The notes: generated from the letters alone by a model not told the origin. A stretch of DNA of 64,000 nucleotides from Huiozyma naganishii CBS 8797 (GCF_000348985.1 NC_035923.1:1116001-1180000), one strand, 5' to 3'. Shown: positions 1 through 10,345, numbered from the stretch's first letter. A program made the numbers and translations.

Positions 1-479
1 GAATTGTTATTACTGGTAACCGGAACAAGAGGAGTCCATCTCTTGTTCTGAATAGCAGAAACAAGGTTATTATCAACTGGATCGGTTTCTTTAAACAGAA
101 CTATGTAACGAACTATTTCTATCTAGAATCAAGAAAATATCTCTTAAGGGGAGAAAGTTTCCTTCTTTTTCACTTTTCATGAAAAATACATTTTTCTCGT
201 GTGAAATTACAGTCTGCAACTTACCACTTCACACGGACAGTATTCTCGGTCATCGTGTCAAGCAATAGTATCGTTTACTTCCACACTGAAAATGCAGTTC
301 TATTTTCCAGCAGTTATTTTTACATGTGCATTTGAGGCAAGATCATTAATGAATATCCTCTTTATTTTTGGCTGAAAACAACTCCCACACCCCTAACCAA
401 GTATTTTGTTAGGTATTTTTATCTTTCTCTTATTACAGTATATTAATCAGGGTTAAATCACAAAAAAATAGACACGTAG
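1..479. other. Gene-free left edge
   Basis: No coding sequence or RNA gene is visible in the first 479 bases. The stretch is AT-rich and lies 5' of tRNA-Arg. In S. cerevisiae the neighbour on this side of RPL26A is GAS2; no part of it is seen here. Confidence 0.5.
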
Positions 480-550
480 CCTCTTTAGTGCAATGGTTAG
501 CATATGTTCTTCCGGCGGATGTGATCCGGGTTCGAGTCCCGGGAGAGGCT
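480..550 (+). tRNA. tRNA-Arg (anticodon CCG)
   Basis: This 71-nt sequence folds as a cloverleaf. The acceptor stem GCCTCTT pairs with GAGAGGC (last pair T-G). T8/A9 are followed by a D-arm (GTGC/GCAT), an anticodon stem with G-U pairs, a loop TTCCGGC reading CCG at positions 34-36, a 4-nt variable loop, and a T-arm CCGGG-TTCGAGT-CCCGG that contains the B box. It decodes CGG. There is no intron and no encoded CCA, as expected for a eukaryotic tRNA gene. A T8 run lies 9 nt downstream. An LTR-like repeat begins about 35-40 bases downstream. Confidence 0.9.
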
Positions 551-559
551 GTTGTACTA

Positions 560-567
560 TTTTTTTT
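560..567 (+). terminator. Pol III terminator of tRNA-Arg
   Basis: A run of eight T residues lies nine bases past the tRNA 3' end, the usual RNA polymerase III stop signal. Confidence 0.85.
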
Positions 568-589
568 CTAGTTGTATGGTGTCTGTTGT

Positions 590-780
590 GCGAGATGACT
601 ATATTAAGACTATTATAATGGTAATAGTTCTCTGGTTCTCTGGTTCTCTTGTATATGAGTAGGACATAGTTGTAAGAAGTGAGTGACGTAAAAAGAAGAG
701 GATCGGGTGGCAAACCGAAACTCTGAGAAGGGAAACCGGGGCACATGAGTGGCCCAGAAGTCACTATGTACGGATGGGAT
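590..780 (+). repeat. LTR-like dispersed repeat, copy 1
   Basis: About 190 bp that match, with indels, a second copy at 10346-10490. The best block (593-661) shares GATGACTATATTAAGACTAT and the later TTCTCTTGTATATGAGTAG segment. Further on both copies share a CTCTGAGA block and an ACTATG(T/C)ACGGATGGG block. Copy 1 carries an extra TTCTCTGG tandem unit. Both copies lie just 3' of a tRNA gene, which suggests a degenerate solo LTR of a Ty-type retrotransposon. The ends are not clear; TGTTG at 584 is a possible left end. Confidence 0.55.
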
Positions 781-1112
781 ATTTACATGTTAGTTGGAAA
801 ACGAGTAGTTCTTGTATTGAGTCTGCTCACAAACTAGATGATCTTGGCAATAAGTAAAGGTATTACTGAACCTTTGTTTCCCTTACGTGGCCAAAGGAAC
901 GCAACAGATAGAACTTTTGGCCGACGTATCACATATGCAATCTTAACTGATAATTAATGCTTATTGGAAGTGTGTATGGTAGTTTCTTATAATATAAATT
1001 GGGTTTCAAGACCTACTACTACTGCTATCCTGGAGGTCAGCAATGACAAACACAGCTATCTCGGGTGAAAGCTATGGCAATGTCATAAAAGGTGACCAAA
1101 TAGAACCCCCAT

Positions 1113-1125
1113 ACACCCACAAATG
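1113..1125 (+). promoter_or_regulatory. Putative Rap1 site of RPL26
   Basis: ACACCCACAAATG matches the yeast Rap1 consensus ACACCCAYACAYY at 11 of 13 positions by eye. It lies about 240 bp upstream of the RPL26 start and is followed by an oligo-T/oligo-A tract, the usual arrangement in ribosomal-protein promoters. Binding is inferred. Confidence 0.45.
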
Positions 1126-1215
1126 GGCTTTTTCTTTTAAAAAAAATTATTGACCGCTTCATTTTTTCTGAATTTATTTCCGTTTTGGGACAATTTTAAA
1201 ACGGCAAGCTTAATT

Positions 1216-1235
1216 NNNNNNNNNNNNNNNNNNNN
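1216..1235. other. Assembly gap (20 N)
   Basis: Twenty N bases. The true length is unknown. Confidence 0.95.
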
Positions 1236-1362
1236 TTAATTTGGGCAAGCAGACGCACACAGCGGAACTTGTGAAATTTTGTATTATAACGTTAATCGCC
1301 ATTTTTGCTACCCAGTGTTCGACAGGAACAAAGAAGTAAACCAGCACACCAAATCGACAACA

Positions 1363-2145
1363 ATGGCTAAGCAATCTCTAGGTATGTAAAGAAATGAAGT
1401 ATCACCGGCACTGTAAATGCTGGACCCTAGCGGATCCCAGGTATCGTGTTTTATTGAGAAGAAAAGTTTGCTTTCCGTGGAATTCGGGTTTAACAAGGAC
1501 GTGAGATGATGTATTAAAGGTCTACCATACACCGATGAGTATCTATTAGAGTGGATTATTTGGTAAACAAGAGGGGTAAAGTGCGTTTGTACAACTCCCG
1601 GCACGTTTCAACCTTTCTACAGATGCAAACTCGTCTTTGTTAAAGAGAAACAATGTAACTTTTCTCAAATCATAGCACACATTCTCGATTGCAGGGAAAC
1701 ACTTCCAATGAACAACCGTTTACTAACAAGCAATTTATTCTCGAACAATTCAAATTGTCTTGATCTTTTTTTTTATACAGATGTCTCCTCCGACAGAAAC
1801 AAGTCCAGAAAGGCTTACTTTACTGCCCCATCTTCTGAGAGAAGAGTCCTAATGTCTGCTCCTCTATCCAAGGATTTGAGAGCTCAATACGGCATCAAGG
1901 CTTTGCCAATCAGAAGAGAAGACGAAGTCCTAGTCGTCAGAGGTGCCAAGAAGGGCCAAGAAGGTAAGGTCTCCTCCGTTTACAGATTGAAGTTCGGTAT
2001 TCAAGTCGACAAGATCTCCAAGGAGAAGTCTAACGGTGCCTCCGTTCCTATCAACTTGCACCCATCCAAGGTTGTCATCACCAAGTTGCATTTGGACAAG
2101 GACAGAAAGGCCTTGATCGAAAGAAAGGGTGGTAAGTTGGAGTAA
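1363..2145 (+). CDS. RPL26A: 60S ribosomal protein L26 (uL24), spliced
   Basis: This gene encodes large-subunit ribosomal protein uL24, which binds 25S rRNA near the exit tunnel. Exon 1 is 1363-1381 (MAKQSL plus the first base of an Asp codon). The intron is 1382-1780 and exon 2 is 1781-2145. The spliced product is 127 aa, the same length as the S. cerevisiae protein, and is nearly identical to it; exon 2 opens with [18 protein letters not shown]. The split Asp codon (G|AT) is conserved. The in-frame ATG at 1708 lies inside the intron and is not the start. Codon use (TTG Leu, AGA Arg, GTC Val, AAG Lys) is that of a highly expressed yeast gene. Position next to the YLR345W homologue identifies it as the RPL26A-position copy. 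Confidence 0.97.
1382..1780 (+). other. RPL26 intron
   Basis: A 399-nt spliceosomal intron with 5' splice site GTATGT (1382-1387), branch point TACTAAC (1721-1727) and 3' splice site ATACAG ending at 1780, preceded by an oligo-T tract. No snoRNA-like element was recognised inside it. Confidence 0.95.
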
Positions 2146-2618
2146 ACCTAGTGTTTTTTGGTCAAACCTATCAAATAAATCGAAACTCTAGTAGTATTTC
2201 TTTATATATATTATAACAACGTCGTCATCTATACTTCGGATTAATCTCAAAAGAACTCAAAAATAATATCAATCAACGCGTAAACAAGAACGGTACAGCT
2301 TTTCCGATGGGAGTAGACCCCCCACCATCAACTCCCCTATACGTGGAGACACCCAGATCGCATACAATAAACCCTCGCGATATTATTCAAGTGACCTCTA
2401 CGCAGTATTCTGTTTCAATTGGTGTGATTTTTGTTCATATTTTTTTTTGTTCCGCAGGTTTTCCCCCTTTAAGAGAACCGAGAATTCTGTACTTGGAGGA
2501 CACAAGATTGGTTAAAAGGGCATCTAAACGGAGTTTCTGTAAAGTACCGCTGTGGGTGCTATTTGCAACGGATTAGATTAATTTTGGAACCGCAATTTTG
2601 CAGGAGAGGTAGACAATC
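2146..2618. other. RPL26 3' region and promoter of the PFK2-like gene
   Basis: No convincing gene. A TATATATATTATA stretch near 2202 fits an RPL26 poly(A) region. The 89-codon open frame at 2307-2576 has no recognisable features. Confidence 0.5.
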
Positions 2619-4085
2619 ATGGAATCAGAGTTGAGCGATGAGGTTTCAAGGGCTTCGAGCTCACAGGGTAATCATATGGCAAGAACACAAAAAAGATGGG
2701 ATGATATACCTTCGGAACTAGCCACGCCCGCTGATGAGCGCGACGTAGAGAGGTTTGGTACTGATTCTGTACACCAGCCCGTGGACCCGCGGTACTACAT
2801 GTCACCAGGACAGCTGTACTCCACTGATTCGGGATCTTTGTTCCATGCGGGGAAAATACTGATTGCGCTCGTTGGCTTACCTGCTACGTCCAAGACACTG
2901 TTGGCGGTGGCTATCACCAGGTATACGAGGTGGCTAGGGGTGAGGACCAAATCGTTCCATGTTTCTGAGTACAGGAACAAGACGGAGGATGGGGTGGACT
3001 CTTCTTGCTCGAGCACTGGGTTGGAGTTTGAAAGGAAGTGCGTTCACCTCGCTGTTGATGACATGAAGAAGTTCTTTCAGGAAAGCAGGGGCCAAATTGC
3101 CACGTACGACGCGCTAAACATCCAGAAGAAGGACAGGCAGGAGCTGGTCAGGATTTTTCGGGACCAGGATGTCAAAGTTCTGTTTATCGAGTCTATAATG
3201 ACGGACCAAGGGTTGATTGACGATAACATACAGGTTGCTTTGAATTCTAAGAAATACATTAACTGGGATAAACAGAGGGCCATAGATGATTACACGACGA
3301 AACTGTCCGTTAACGAAAGTGTCTACGAGCAAATGACCCCGGAGGAAAACCTGGTCTATTTGAAGTTCGTCAATTTTGGGGAGAAGATAGTCATCAATGA
3401 CAACCAGTACGGTTACTTGGTAAACAAGATAGTTTTCTTCCTGATGAACTTGAAGTCGAAAAAAAGTCGCGTGTACTTGGCGAGATGCGGTACTAGTAAC
3501 TCCGATAAATATATCGATGACGAGTTACTGAACGAGGAAGGTATTGCGTACTCAAAGAAAATCACGGACATAATCATAAATAGAATCAGGGACAGGAGGG
3601 GCTGTACGGAGGGCGAGTTTGACCCCAAGAAAGTGATGGTTTGGGCTGGGCCAAGGAAGAGAACGTATGACACAGGTATGTTTTTCCAGCAGCGAGGAGT
3701 GTTTGTAGTCGGCCGGTCCCAACTGAAACAATTACATCCAGGTGCAATTGCAGACCTTACAGAGGAACAAGTAAAGAAAAGGTATCCGAAGGAGTACCAT
3801 GACTCGTTGAAGGATCTCTACCACTTTAGATTCCCTCGCGCTGAGTCGTACCATGACCTGGCAGTGCGGATGGAGTCGTTGCTAATGGAGTTGGAGCACA
3901 CCGACAAGGACGTGGTCATTATTGCACACGAGTCTGTGCTGAGAGTTCTGTACGGCTACTTACTAGCCTGCACGGTGCCGGACGTCCCTAAGTTGGAGTT
4001 CACGCGTGGTGAGATAACCGAGGTGACATTCGGACCCTTTTGCAACACAGTGGAGAGGATCCCAGTACCCTTGGACCATAAATAG
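2619..4085 (+). CDS. 6-phosphofructo-2-kinase/fructose-2,6-bisphosphatase-like protein (YLR345W homologue)
   Basis: A 488-aa two-domain protein like PFK-2/FBPase-2 enzymes, which make and remove fructose 2,6-bisphosphate, the glycolysis signal. The N-terminal kinase-type P-loop is at residues 86-93 (GLPATSKT), where the usual second Gly is Ser91. The C-terminal half is a histidine-phosphatase fold. Its first signature reads ARCG at 288-291, so the catalytic His of RHG is Cys290. The second His is kept at 437 (AHES). The family needs the first His as phospho-acceptor, so bisphosphatase activity is unlikely; kinase activity is uncertain. Position right after RPL26A matches S. cerevisiae YLR345W (509 aa), a little-characterised paralogue of PFK26/PFK27/FBP26. 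Confidence 0.9.
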   Translation: MESELSDEVSRASSSQGNHMARTQKRWDDIPSELATPADERDVERFGTDSVHQPVDPRYYMSPGQLYSTDSGSLFHAGKILIALVGLPATSKTLLAVAITRYTRWLGVRTKSFHVSEYRNKTEDGVDSSCSSTGLEFERKCVHLAVDDMKKFFQESRGQIATYDALNIQKKDRQELVRIFRDQDVKVLFIESIMTDQGLIDDNIQVALNSKKYINWDKQRAIDDYTTKLSVNESVYEQMTPEENLVYLKFVNFGEKIVINDNQYGYLVNKIVFFLMNLKSKKSRVYLARCGTSNSDKYIDDELLNEEGIAYSKKITDIIINRIRDRRGCTEGEFDPKKVMVWAGPRKRTYDTGMFFQQRGVFVVGRSQLKQLHPGAIADLTEEQVKKRYPKEYHDSLKDLYHFRFPRAESYHDLAVRMESLLMELEHTDKDVVIIAHESVLRVLYGYLLACTVPDVPKLEFTRGEITEVTFGPFCNTVERIPVPLDHK

Positions 4086-5681
4086 CGCCCAGCGCGGAGT
4101 TAGGTGCCGGGTCATATGTAGATATCTCTTGTTAAAGAGAGCAACACGAGGAACTCTCTCCACCACCACAGTTGATTCATATTCTTTTCGTATACTTAAA
4201 AGATCAAGGGTACGCACTCGTGCAGGGTGTGCACACCTTTGTATATATATATATATATTCTCGTACGTGTGTTTAGTTCGATACACTTCGAAGATCCGTT
4301 TACGTTTAGACGTTAGGCTCTACATAGCGATATGCAAAAAGATGGAATGTAGTCTATAAAACAGCGCGCTAGTCTTTTTGTCCTCGTCACCGTATACTGA
4401 TGAGGGACCTCATTGGCGAAAGAATATTGTCAAAGTTACACGTTCTCTACTATTTTATTTAGTACCCCCCTGATCCCTCCTTGTTGCAGACCGCAGCGTC
4501 CACTGGAACGGTCTGAGCGCGACGCTGGTCATCATGTACGTTACGTTGATGCAGTTTATTGCCACGGTACTGGCAAAACTGACGATATCTTCTCCAAAAG
4601 GTATAATAGGTAGTGCCATTTCTGAGTAAATATTAAATGGGTCTTTGCGTCGCGTGCCGTGCAAGATTGCGAAAGACGTAAACTCTACTCAACGAGCTTC
4701 GGCTCTCATACCTATATACCACACCGCAATGCAGCCCACCGCAGAAACCATCAGATACAAGACGTCCGGCCGGATATAAAGCACGGAATTATAATAAGCC
4801 AAATAGGTACAATATGCACGGTGCCCACACTTTCCCACTGCGCTGACTACGGCCGCAGCAGAACAATGCGGGAGTGTGGTAAGCAAGAATATACTGTTCG
4901 AGGAGGAGAACGCGGGGATGCAGTCAAATTGTCTACGGCGTTCCCGCTGGAACGGGTACCACATGGAAGGAGATGCCGTATTTGTCAGAACCCTGCGTGA
5001 GTTGAGTAAGATAGAAAACACGCAATTTCTGATGTGATGTCCTGGTGTATTACGCGGTGTTCCCTGTTAAACGCAGGAGTACATGCCCCGGGGACTGGCC
5101 ACGGCTTATTGTGTGCGCCGCATAAGACCCGTACCTCTGCTTTTTCCTGTCACGGGAATTCTGTGGGGATCGAAATCGGGGCCCCCCGGTGAGGCCCTAC
5201 TTCTCGAGACGCAATGTGACGTTAAAGTATGGTTTGTACAGTGGTTGCTCAGAGAGAATAGGAGGCACCGTGTAGGGGATAGAATGTGGGACAGAGAGAG
5301 GAGGTCGAGAAGAGGAAAGAGAGAAGAGAGAGGGAGAAAAGGAGGAAAGGAGAAAGTATTAACAATAAAAAAAGTGTATTAAAGAGGGGGAGGAGGAAGA
5401 AGAGGATGAGAGAAGGGGAGGAATGAGGATGAGAAATGATACAAAAAAAGGAACTTAGGAGGAAGAGTTGAAAGTGACGTCTTCTCGAACTTGGTTGTAG
5501 GAGAAATGCCTGGATCATAGAGAGGCATGAATCAAACAAAAAAAAGAGGAAACTGGGAAGGGAAAAAAAACGACACTCCAAAATGCAAGCAAAAAGGAAA
5601 GGGAGAGAAGAGGAGGAGATAGACATTTGGTGTTAGATGGTGGTGGGGACCATCTGTCCTTGGGGTGTATGTGAGCGGATC
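4086..5681. other. Gene-free interval between two 3' ends
   Basis: About 1.6 kb between the convergent PFK2-like gene and KAP95. It contains a (TA)n run at 4242-4258 and a purine-rich tract from about 5290. The S. cerevisiae gene in this slot, YLR346C (CIS1), is not recognisable on either strand. Short open frames such as 4689-5021 (minus) show no known motif. Confidence 0.55.
5290..5625 (+). repeat. Purine-rich (GA-rich) tract
   Basis: Low-complexity A/G sequence, almost pure purine in 5290-5465 and again in about 5518-5625. It starts 57 bases past the KAP95 stop, so the KAP95 mRNA 3' end would be C/U-rich. Confidence 0.8.
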
Positions 5682-8267
5682 TCACAGCATAAGCTGGTGT
5701 TTTTGCTGTTCACGAGCCCATCTTGCGGTGTCCTTTGTCGTTTGGGAGAACGTTGGATTACTTCTCGTTCTTTTGATGAACTCGGAGATCGTGTCTTGAC
5801 CGTAAAACTGCTTGATGCGACCGTCTGGGAACATGGATGCGATGTCACCAATGATGCCCACGGCTGCTCTTGACGTAGAGTCCTCGCTGTACAGTTGTGG
5901 GTCGTTCGCAATCTGCGCGATGAACTGGAACACGGTGCCAACGTAGCTGAACAGAGTGTCTGGCACGTCGTGAAGACCAGCAACGATACCAACGTAGGCG
6001 TCGAGGACAGACTCGAGAACTTTGATGTTGTAGTCAATAGCGTCCAGCGTTCCATTCTCCGGCTTGGAATTCTGGGCAGCAATACACAGGTTCATCACTT
6101 CGTCCAAGTAGACGACAAAATCAGGACCGATGTTGGAGGCGATGTCACCAAAGACACTCAACACCGCCGGTTTCAACTCCTTCCTGGAGTTTGGATTTAT
6201 GATCATTTGGCCAAGGACGCTCATGAACGCACCAGCATACTTCTTGAAATCCTCGCCAAGGGAGTTTGCAATGTCAGCGACAAATCCCACAGCGGTAACG
6301 GCCACGGGGGAATCCACTTGATTCAAAGCCTTAACTAAGTACGGGGAGAAGGCTTCCAAATACTTCTCAAACTTGGAACCTAGCGAGAACGAGATCGATG
6401 AGACAGCGAAGAAAACATCGTCTTCGATGAACGCAGAATCCTTCTTGTCCAACAGTTTTATGAACAACTCCATCAACATGTCAGAAACACCATCCACACT
6501 GCCGGGGCTTTTCCTGATAACGGCTGCTAGAACAGTAAGGATATTGGATTGCAATTCTTGTAAACTCTGTATGGCCTCCATCGTAAGCTGGCTCTCGTCC
6601 ACACTCATGGTTTGTCCTAGCTTGTCCATTACAAAACTAGAAATGGACGCAGAGATCTCAGCAACTTCGTTAGTAGAACACTCTACGACCGTGGCTAGAG
6701 CGGAAAACGCAGAAGCGCGAGCGTTGTATTCGTTATCTGTTCTATTCGCAGCCGTAATCAGCCCATCCACAATTATAGGATAGTAGTTGTAAATTGGAGA
6801 GGGTGTCTCTTCGGCCAACTGTTCTATCAGATTGATGATAGTCCAGGCGCAGTTCGTGGCTATCTTTGGATGGTCCTTCAACCCAGTTAGACAAGCCTGG
6901 ACAACACCAGGAAGATGATCTTGTGGGCTGATTGCTTCAGCGACTATGTCTGCTATCCTCCCAATACACCATGCAGCAGTATCCTTAACCTGTAGCGATG
7001 AATCGTTCATCAAATTCAAGATTGCAGGTAAAGCCTGATGTATGTAAAAGGTAGATTGGACCTTGTTTGGGCCATCCACTATAGAGCCGAAAGCCATCAC
7101 TGCACCTTCTCTGTCTCTCCAGTTATCACTGGTAATATTTTGTTCAACAAATTCCAGAACTGGTTCCAAGATGGCGTTACCACAGTTTTGAGCAAACAGT
7201 TGAAGACACACAGCCGCAGACATAGACACGTTCCAATCATCGTCTTCAAAATCATCGTTCTGTCTTGTAAGCAATTTCAGCACGTTTGGGACAACTTCCT
7301 TCAAAGAGGAAAGAGCGAAGTTGTAACTTTGTAAAGGCGATTGAGGGAATTGCGTCAACTCGTAACTGATGTCGATTTCCTCCTCGCAAATGGTCGACCA
7401 AAACTCCACCGTCATGGAGGCCACTTTATCGTCTGGTGACTCCATCGTAGATATCGTTAGTGCGTATAATGCCTGTTCCATGTACGGTTTCATGAAAGAA
7501 TAGTACAGCGACATGATCTTACACAAACAACCAAAGGCTGCAGCCTGGATATCGACATCTGGTGCTTGAGTGGATTCACAGACAACTTGCATCAAGTAGT
7601 TCCTCTCACCTTCACGTTCCATGTTATTCTTGATGAACACCAACGAGTCAGCAAGGGCATTCAACGCGGCTAGTCTTACCGCTTTCGATGGTTCAGAAGA
7701 CTGAGCACCCTGTACAATCGCAATCAGGATATTGTTCGAAGCAGACGTTAGCGCTTGCGATTGAGGGTCTGCACTCTCACATATATAGCCAAGAGCCAAG
7801 AGAGAAGCCCTCTTCACGTTTTCTGGCTGGGAAGGATTCGTGTTATCCACCATTATTTTCATCAAATCTTGCCATTCGCTTCTGGGCAGTTCAATATCGG
7901 CAATTGCAGCAAGCAGCTGCGCAGCTGCATTGGCAACACGCGGTTCTGGCGCAACCAGCCCGATAAGCGTGTTATTCTTTATCAGAAGCTTAGAGTCGCC
8001 ATCGATTTGAGTAACCCAACGTTGCGCGTACTGCTGGTTTCTTATTGTGTCCTTTGAAATCAATTCATTCTTTAAAGTCAACGCTGCTAAAATACGGGCC
8101 TCTAGCCTGCTATTTTCATCGGTAAGCACTTGAGACAGAAGACCAGCGTATTGTAGGAAATTCTCGTTCGACAACGTCTTCAATTGGGTTTCACTGGACA
8201 GACGTACATTCTGGTCCGCGCTGAGAATGGTGTTTTCTAACAGTTGAGCGATCTCTGACGTCGACAT
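5682..8267 (-). CDS. KAP95: Importin beta-1 (karyopherin beta)
   Basis: An 861-aa protein, exactly the length of S. cerevisiae Kap95. It carries cargo through the nuclear pore, either with the adaptor importin alpha (Srp1) or directly, and is released by Ran-GTP. It is an all-helical array of HEAT repeats. The N-terminus (MSTSEIAQLLENTILSADQN) starts an importin-beta N-terminal domain covering roughly residues 20-100, followed by HEAT repeats to the end. The central acidic DDFEDDDW-type loop fits the family. The start is the first ATG, preceded by a T-rich promoter. Position and strand match YLR347C. Identity is clear from length and family sequence. Confidence 0.97.
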   Translation of the reverse strand: MSTSEIAQLLENTILSADQNVRLSSETQLKTLSNENFLQYAGLLSQVLTDENSRLEARILAALTLKNELISKDTIRNQQYAQRWVTQIDGDSKLLIKNNTLIGLVAPEPRVANAAAQLLAAIADIELPRSEWQDLMKIMVDNTNPSQPENVKRASLLALGYICESADPQSQALTSASNNILIAIVQGAQSSEPSKAVRLAALNALADSLVFIKNNMEREGERNYLMQVVCESTQAPDVDIQAAAFGCLCKIMSLYYSFMKPYMEQALYALTISTMESPDDKVASMTVEFWSTICEEEIDISYELTQFPQSPLQSYNFALSSLKEVVPNVLKLLTRQNDDFEDDDWNVSMSAAVCLQLFAQNCGNAILEPVLEFVEQNITSDNWRDREGAVMAFGSIVDGPNKVQSTFYIHQALPAILNLMNDSSLQVKDTAAWCIGRIADIVAEAISPQDHLPGVVQACLTGLKDHPKIATNCAWTIINLIEQLAEETPSPIYNYYPIIVDGLITAANRTDNEYNARASAFSALATVVECSTNEVAEISASISSFVMDKLGQTMSVDESQLTMEAIQSLQELQSNILTVLAAVIRKSPGSVDGVSDMLMELFIKLLDKKDSAFIEDDVFFAVSSISFSLGSKFEKYLEAFSPYLVKALNQVDSPVAVTAVGFVADIANSLGEDFKKYAGAFMSVLGQMIINPNSRKELKPAVLSVFGDIASNIGPDFVVYLDEVMNLCIAAQNSKPENGTLDAIDYNIKVLESVLDAYVGIVAGLHDVPDTLFSYVGTVFQFIAQIANDPQLYSEDSTSRAAVGIIGDIASMFPDGRIKQFYGQDTISEFIKRTRSNPTFSQTTKDTARWAREQQKHQLML

Positions 8268-8708
8268 CCTGTTCCTCGTGTGTCAGTCGCTTGGTCGCTT
8301 AAATCCTATTTCACTTTTTTTTCCTGGTAATAATGCTAAGCTAAAAGATAAAAGGTAGCTTCAAGCTGCAATACTGTCCACCAGGTGTATGTTAGGGAGA
8401 ACGGTTGCTATTTTGAACTTCAAATGAGCTAAACGTTGTTGTGTGAGGGTGTAAAATGAAGACAGATTCCATATCTCTTCCTTTTTTTTATTTTTATTTT
8501 TCTTTCAAATTTTTTAAATTATTTTTCATTTCGTGCGTAGTGATATTTGGTGAACGATGGAACAGTGACGACAGTAATCAGCGCTATACTTTCAGCAGTT
8601 TATCAAGATATTGAATAAATATGTAAGTTCACTATACGTTCTAATGCTATGATTGATGACCGTGCGTGTCCTTTTCCCCCAGTCGGTTGTTGATTCTGTC
8701 TTCCGCAA
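8268..8708. other. KAP95 promoter and DIC1 3' region
   Basis: No gene. A strong poly(T)-rich tract at about 8480-8530 would form a nucleosome-poor promoter element for KAP95, which is transcribed leftward. Confidence 0.55.
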
Positions 8709-9599
8709 TCACTCGTAGTCTTCCCTCTTCATACCGACTTTATGTTTCTTCAATTGTTCAATGGCAAAGAAAATCAGCATTGTGAAGGGGCCCAACCTTG
8801 TAAAACTTGGCAACCATCCTCTGAACATAAAGGATGGTCCCTCTTTGCGAACCGCGGAGACCAGTATTTGCATTGCCGACTTGTTCTCCCCACTGCCGTT
8901 CATTATGCGCGTTTTGATCACATCTGCTGGGGAACAGACGGTTGTGGCAACAAGACCAGCAAGTAGAGATGCAGATAGGTGGGTGGAGTTTTTCGTTGGG
9001 TCGAATTGCAGTTTTGTGACGAGGTAGTTTTTGAATACATCGTAAGTGACCACCTGAGAGGCAGTCATTAGAATACCTCTCACCATGTTTGGTTTCCAGC
9101 CCGTCATCATTGTCTTCAACCCACCCTCGTAACGGTAGATCTTGTAAACACCATCAAAAGCATTCTTGTAATTTCTTCTCAGCGAAGGTTCCAATGCCGA
9201 ATCGTTTTGCATTCTGATGTTGACAACATCTGCAAAGTTACCAGCAAGTCCACCGAAAGCACCTGAAAACATGGAACAGGGCAAAAGGTACGCCATGTTG
9301 GTCAATTGACCCTTAGGAATCAAATGTTCCTTCAACATATCGTATATACCGAATCTCACGGTGGTGTAAGTACATTGCCGCAGCACAGCTGCACTCAGTC
9401 CAGAGTACAGTCCCAATATACCCTCGTTTTTCAATATACTGGTGAGCATCCTCCCCAACGTTGGTTTGGGCAAAGGGGCTGCCTGTAGTCTAACCTTCGC
9501 TAGATCCAGTGGGTGCGTGTTAACGCATGCAAATATACCTGCTGCACCACCGTACCACCATGGGTATTTTATTTGTTTCGTTGAGGTTGTTGTAGACAT
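8709..9599 (-). CDS. DIC1: Mitochondrial dicarboxylate carrier
   Basis: A 296-aa member of the mitochondrial carrier family (S. cerevisiae Dic1, 298 aa). It exchanges malate or succinate for phosphate across the inner membrane and supplies the TCA cycle and gluconeogenesis. The three tandem repeats each carry the carrier signature: HPLDLAKVR (about residue 29), a degenerate ADVVNIR in repeat 2, and SPADVIKTR in repeat 3. Six transmembrane helices are expected. The start is the first ATG (MSTTTSTKQIKYPWWYGGAA). Strand and order match YLR348C. The next S. cerevisiae gene on this side, ORM2, is absent. Confidence 0.95.
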   Translation of the reverse strand: MSTTTSTKQIKYPWWYGGAAGIFACVNTHPLDLAKVRLQAAPLPKPTLGRMLTSILKNEGILGLYSGLSAAVLRQCTYTTVRFGIYDMLKEHLIPKGQLTNMAYLLPCSMFSGAFGGLAGNFADVVNIRMQNDSALEPSLRRNYKNAFDGVYKIYRYEGGLKTMMTGWKPNMVRGILMTASQVVTYDVFKNYLVTKLQFDPTKNSTHLSASLLAGLVATTVCSPADVIKTRIMNGSGENKSAMQILVSAVRKEGPSFMFRGWLPSFTRLGPFTMLIFFAIEQLKKHKVGMKREDYE

Positions 9600-10345
9600 T
9601 ATTTAACAGTCAATGGTTGCTGTTTTTGTGCGCGGTTTGGAGTGCTGTATCTATAAATTATGGCAAGTTGAAAAACCTTAAAAGAATCAAATATTCAAAG
9701 AATCCACCTTAACTTCAACAAATTCGGCTGAGGAAAAAACGAATTTGAAAGTTGTCCGGAACTGTGGGTTATATACTATTCGCCTCTCAGTAATTAGGAT
9801 AAATGGGAATAAAAAGAAAGAATGCATGATGAGCAAGTAACTGTGAAACGTTGCCGTTTTCTTTTTTCATCCAATTGAAGTTAAATACCAATTGGGTTCT
9901 GGCAACAAAATAATGGTGCAACCATTCATCCCACACATAAAAACATAATGGAATCAATTCTGGATATCTTTTTTTCCTTTGGGAAGCGAAAGGTCATTCA
10001 GTTTATTGTGTTTCCCCGAATATACGTAAACAAGTTTCTTTGGATGTCACTTGGTAAGCATTGTCCGGATATACTCTGCCGTGATAACCGCATATAGACG
10101 AGATAGGAGAGAAAAAACGAGGCTGTCCGCATAAGAGGCAGCTTGGCTAAGAACCGTAATAGGCGCAGGTCACGCGGCAATCGGACTGTGTGTACCTAGG
10201 CAGCGGTACCGCTGTTTCGAGGGTCAAGTTTCCTAAAAGGGCGATCCGATCGGAACTCTTGAACGGTTGTCGAAAAATATTCAGCGCACTGTCCAGACTC
10301 ATCCGGCCAAGTTGTATGAGAAGGGAGTCGTTATAGCATTCATAG
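9600..10345. other. DIC1 upstream region
   Basis: No gene is recognised. The bases nearest DIC1 act as its promoter; the rest runs into the LTR-like repeat and tRNA-Ser. Confidence 0.5.

Larger units (their letters stand above)
781..1362. other. RPL26 upstream region with assembly gap
   Basis: No gene is seen. The region holds a 20-N gap (1216-1235). The bases either side of the gap share TTAATT, so the contigs may simply overlap. A Rap1-like site at 1113-1125 followed by a T/A-rich stretch looks like a ribosomal-protein promoter. Confidence 0.5.

Noticed and set aside
1708..1780. Unspliced start for RPL26 at the ATG at 1708
   Set aside because: The residues before VSSD do not match L26; clear splice signals join exon 1 (MAKQSL) to 1781.
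2307..2576. 89-codon open frame between RPL26 and the PFK2-like gene
   Set aside because: Lies in the promoter region and has no family features.
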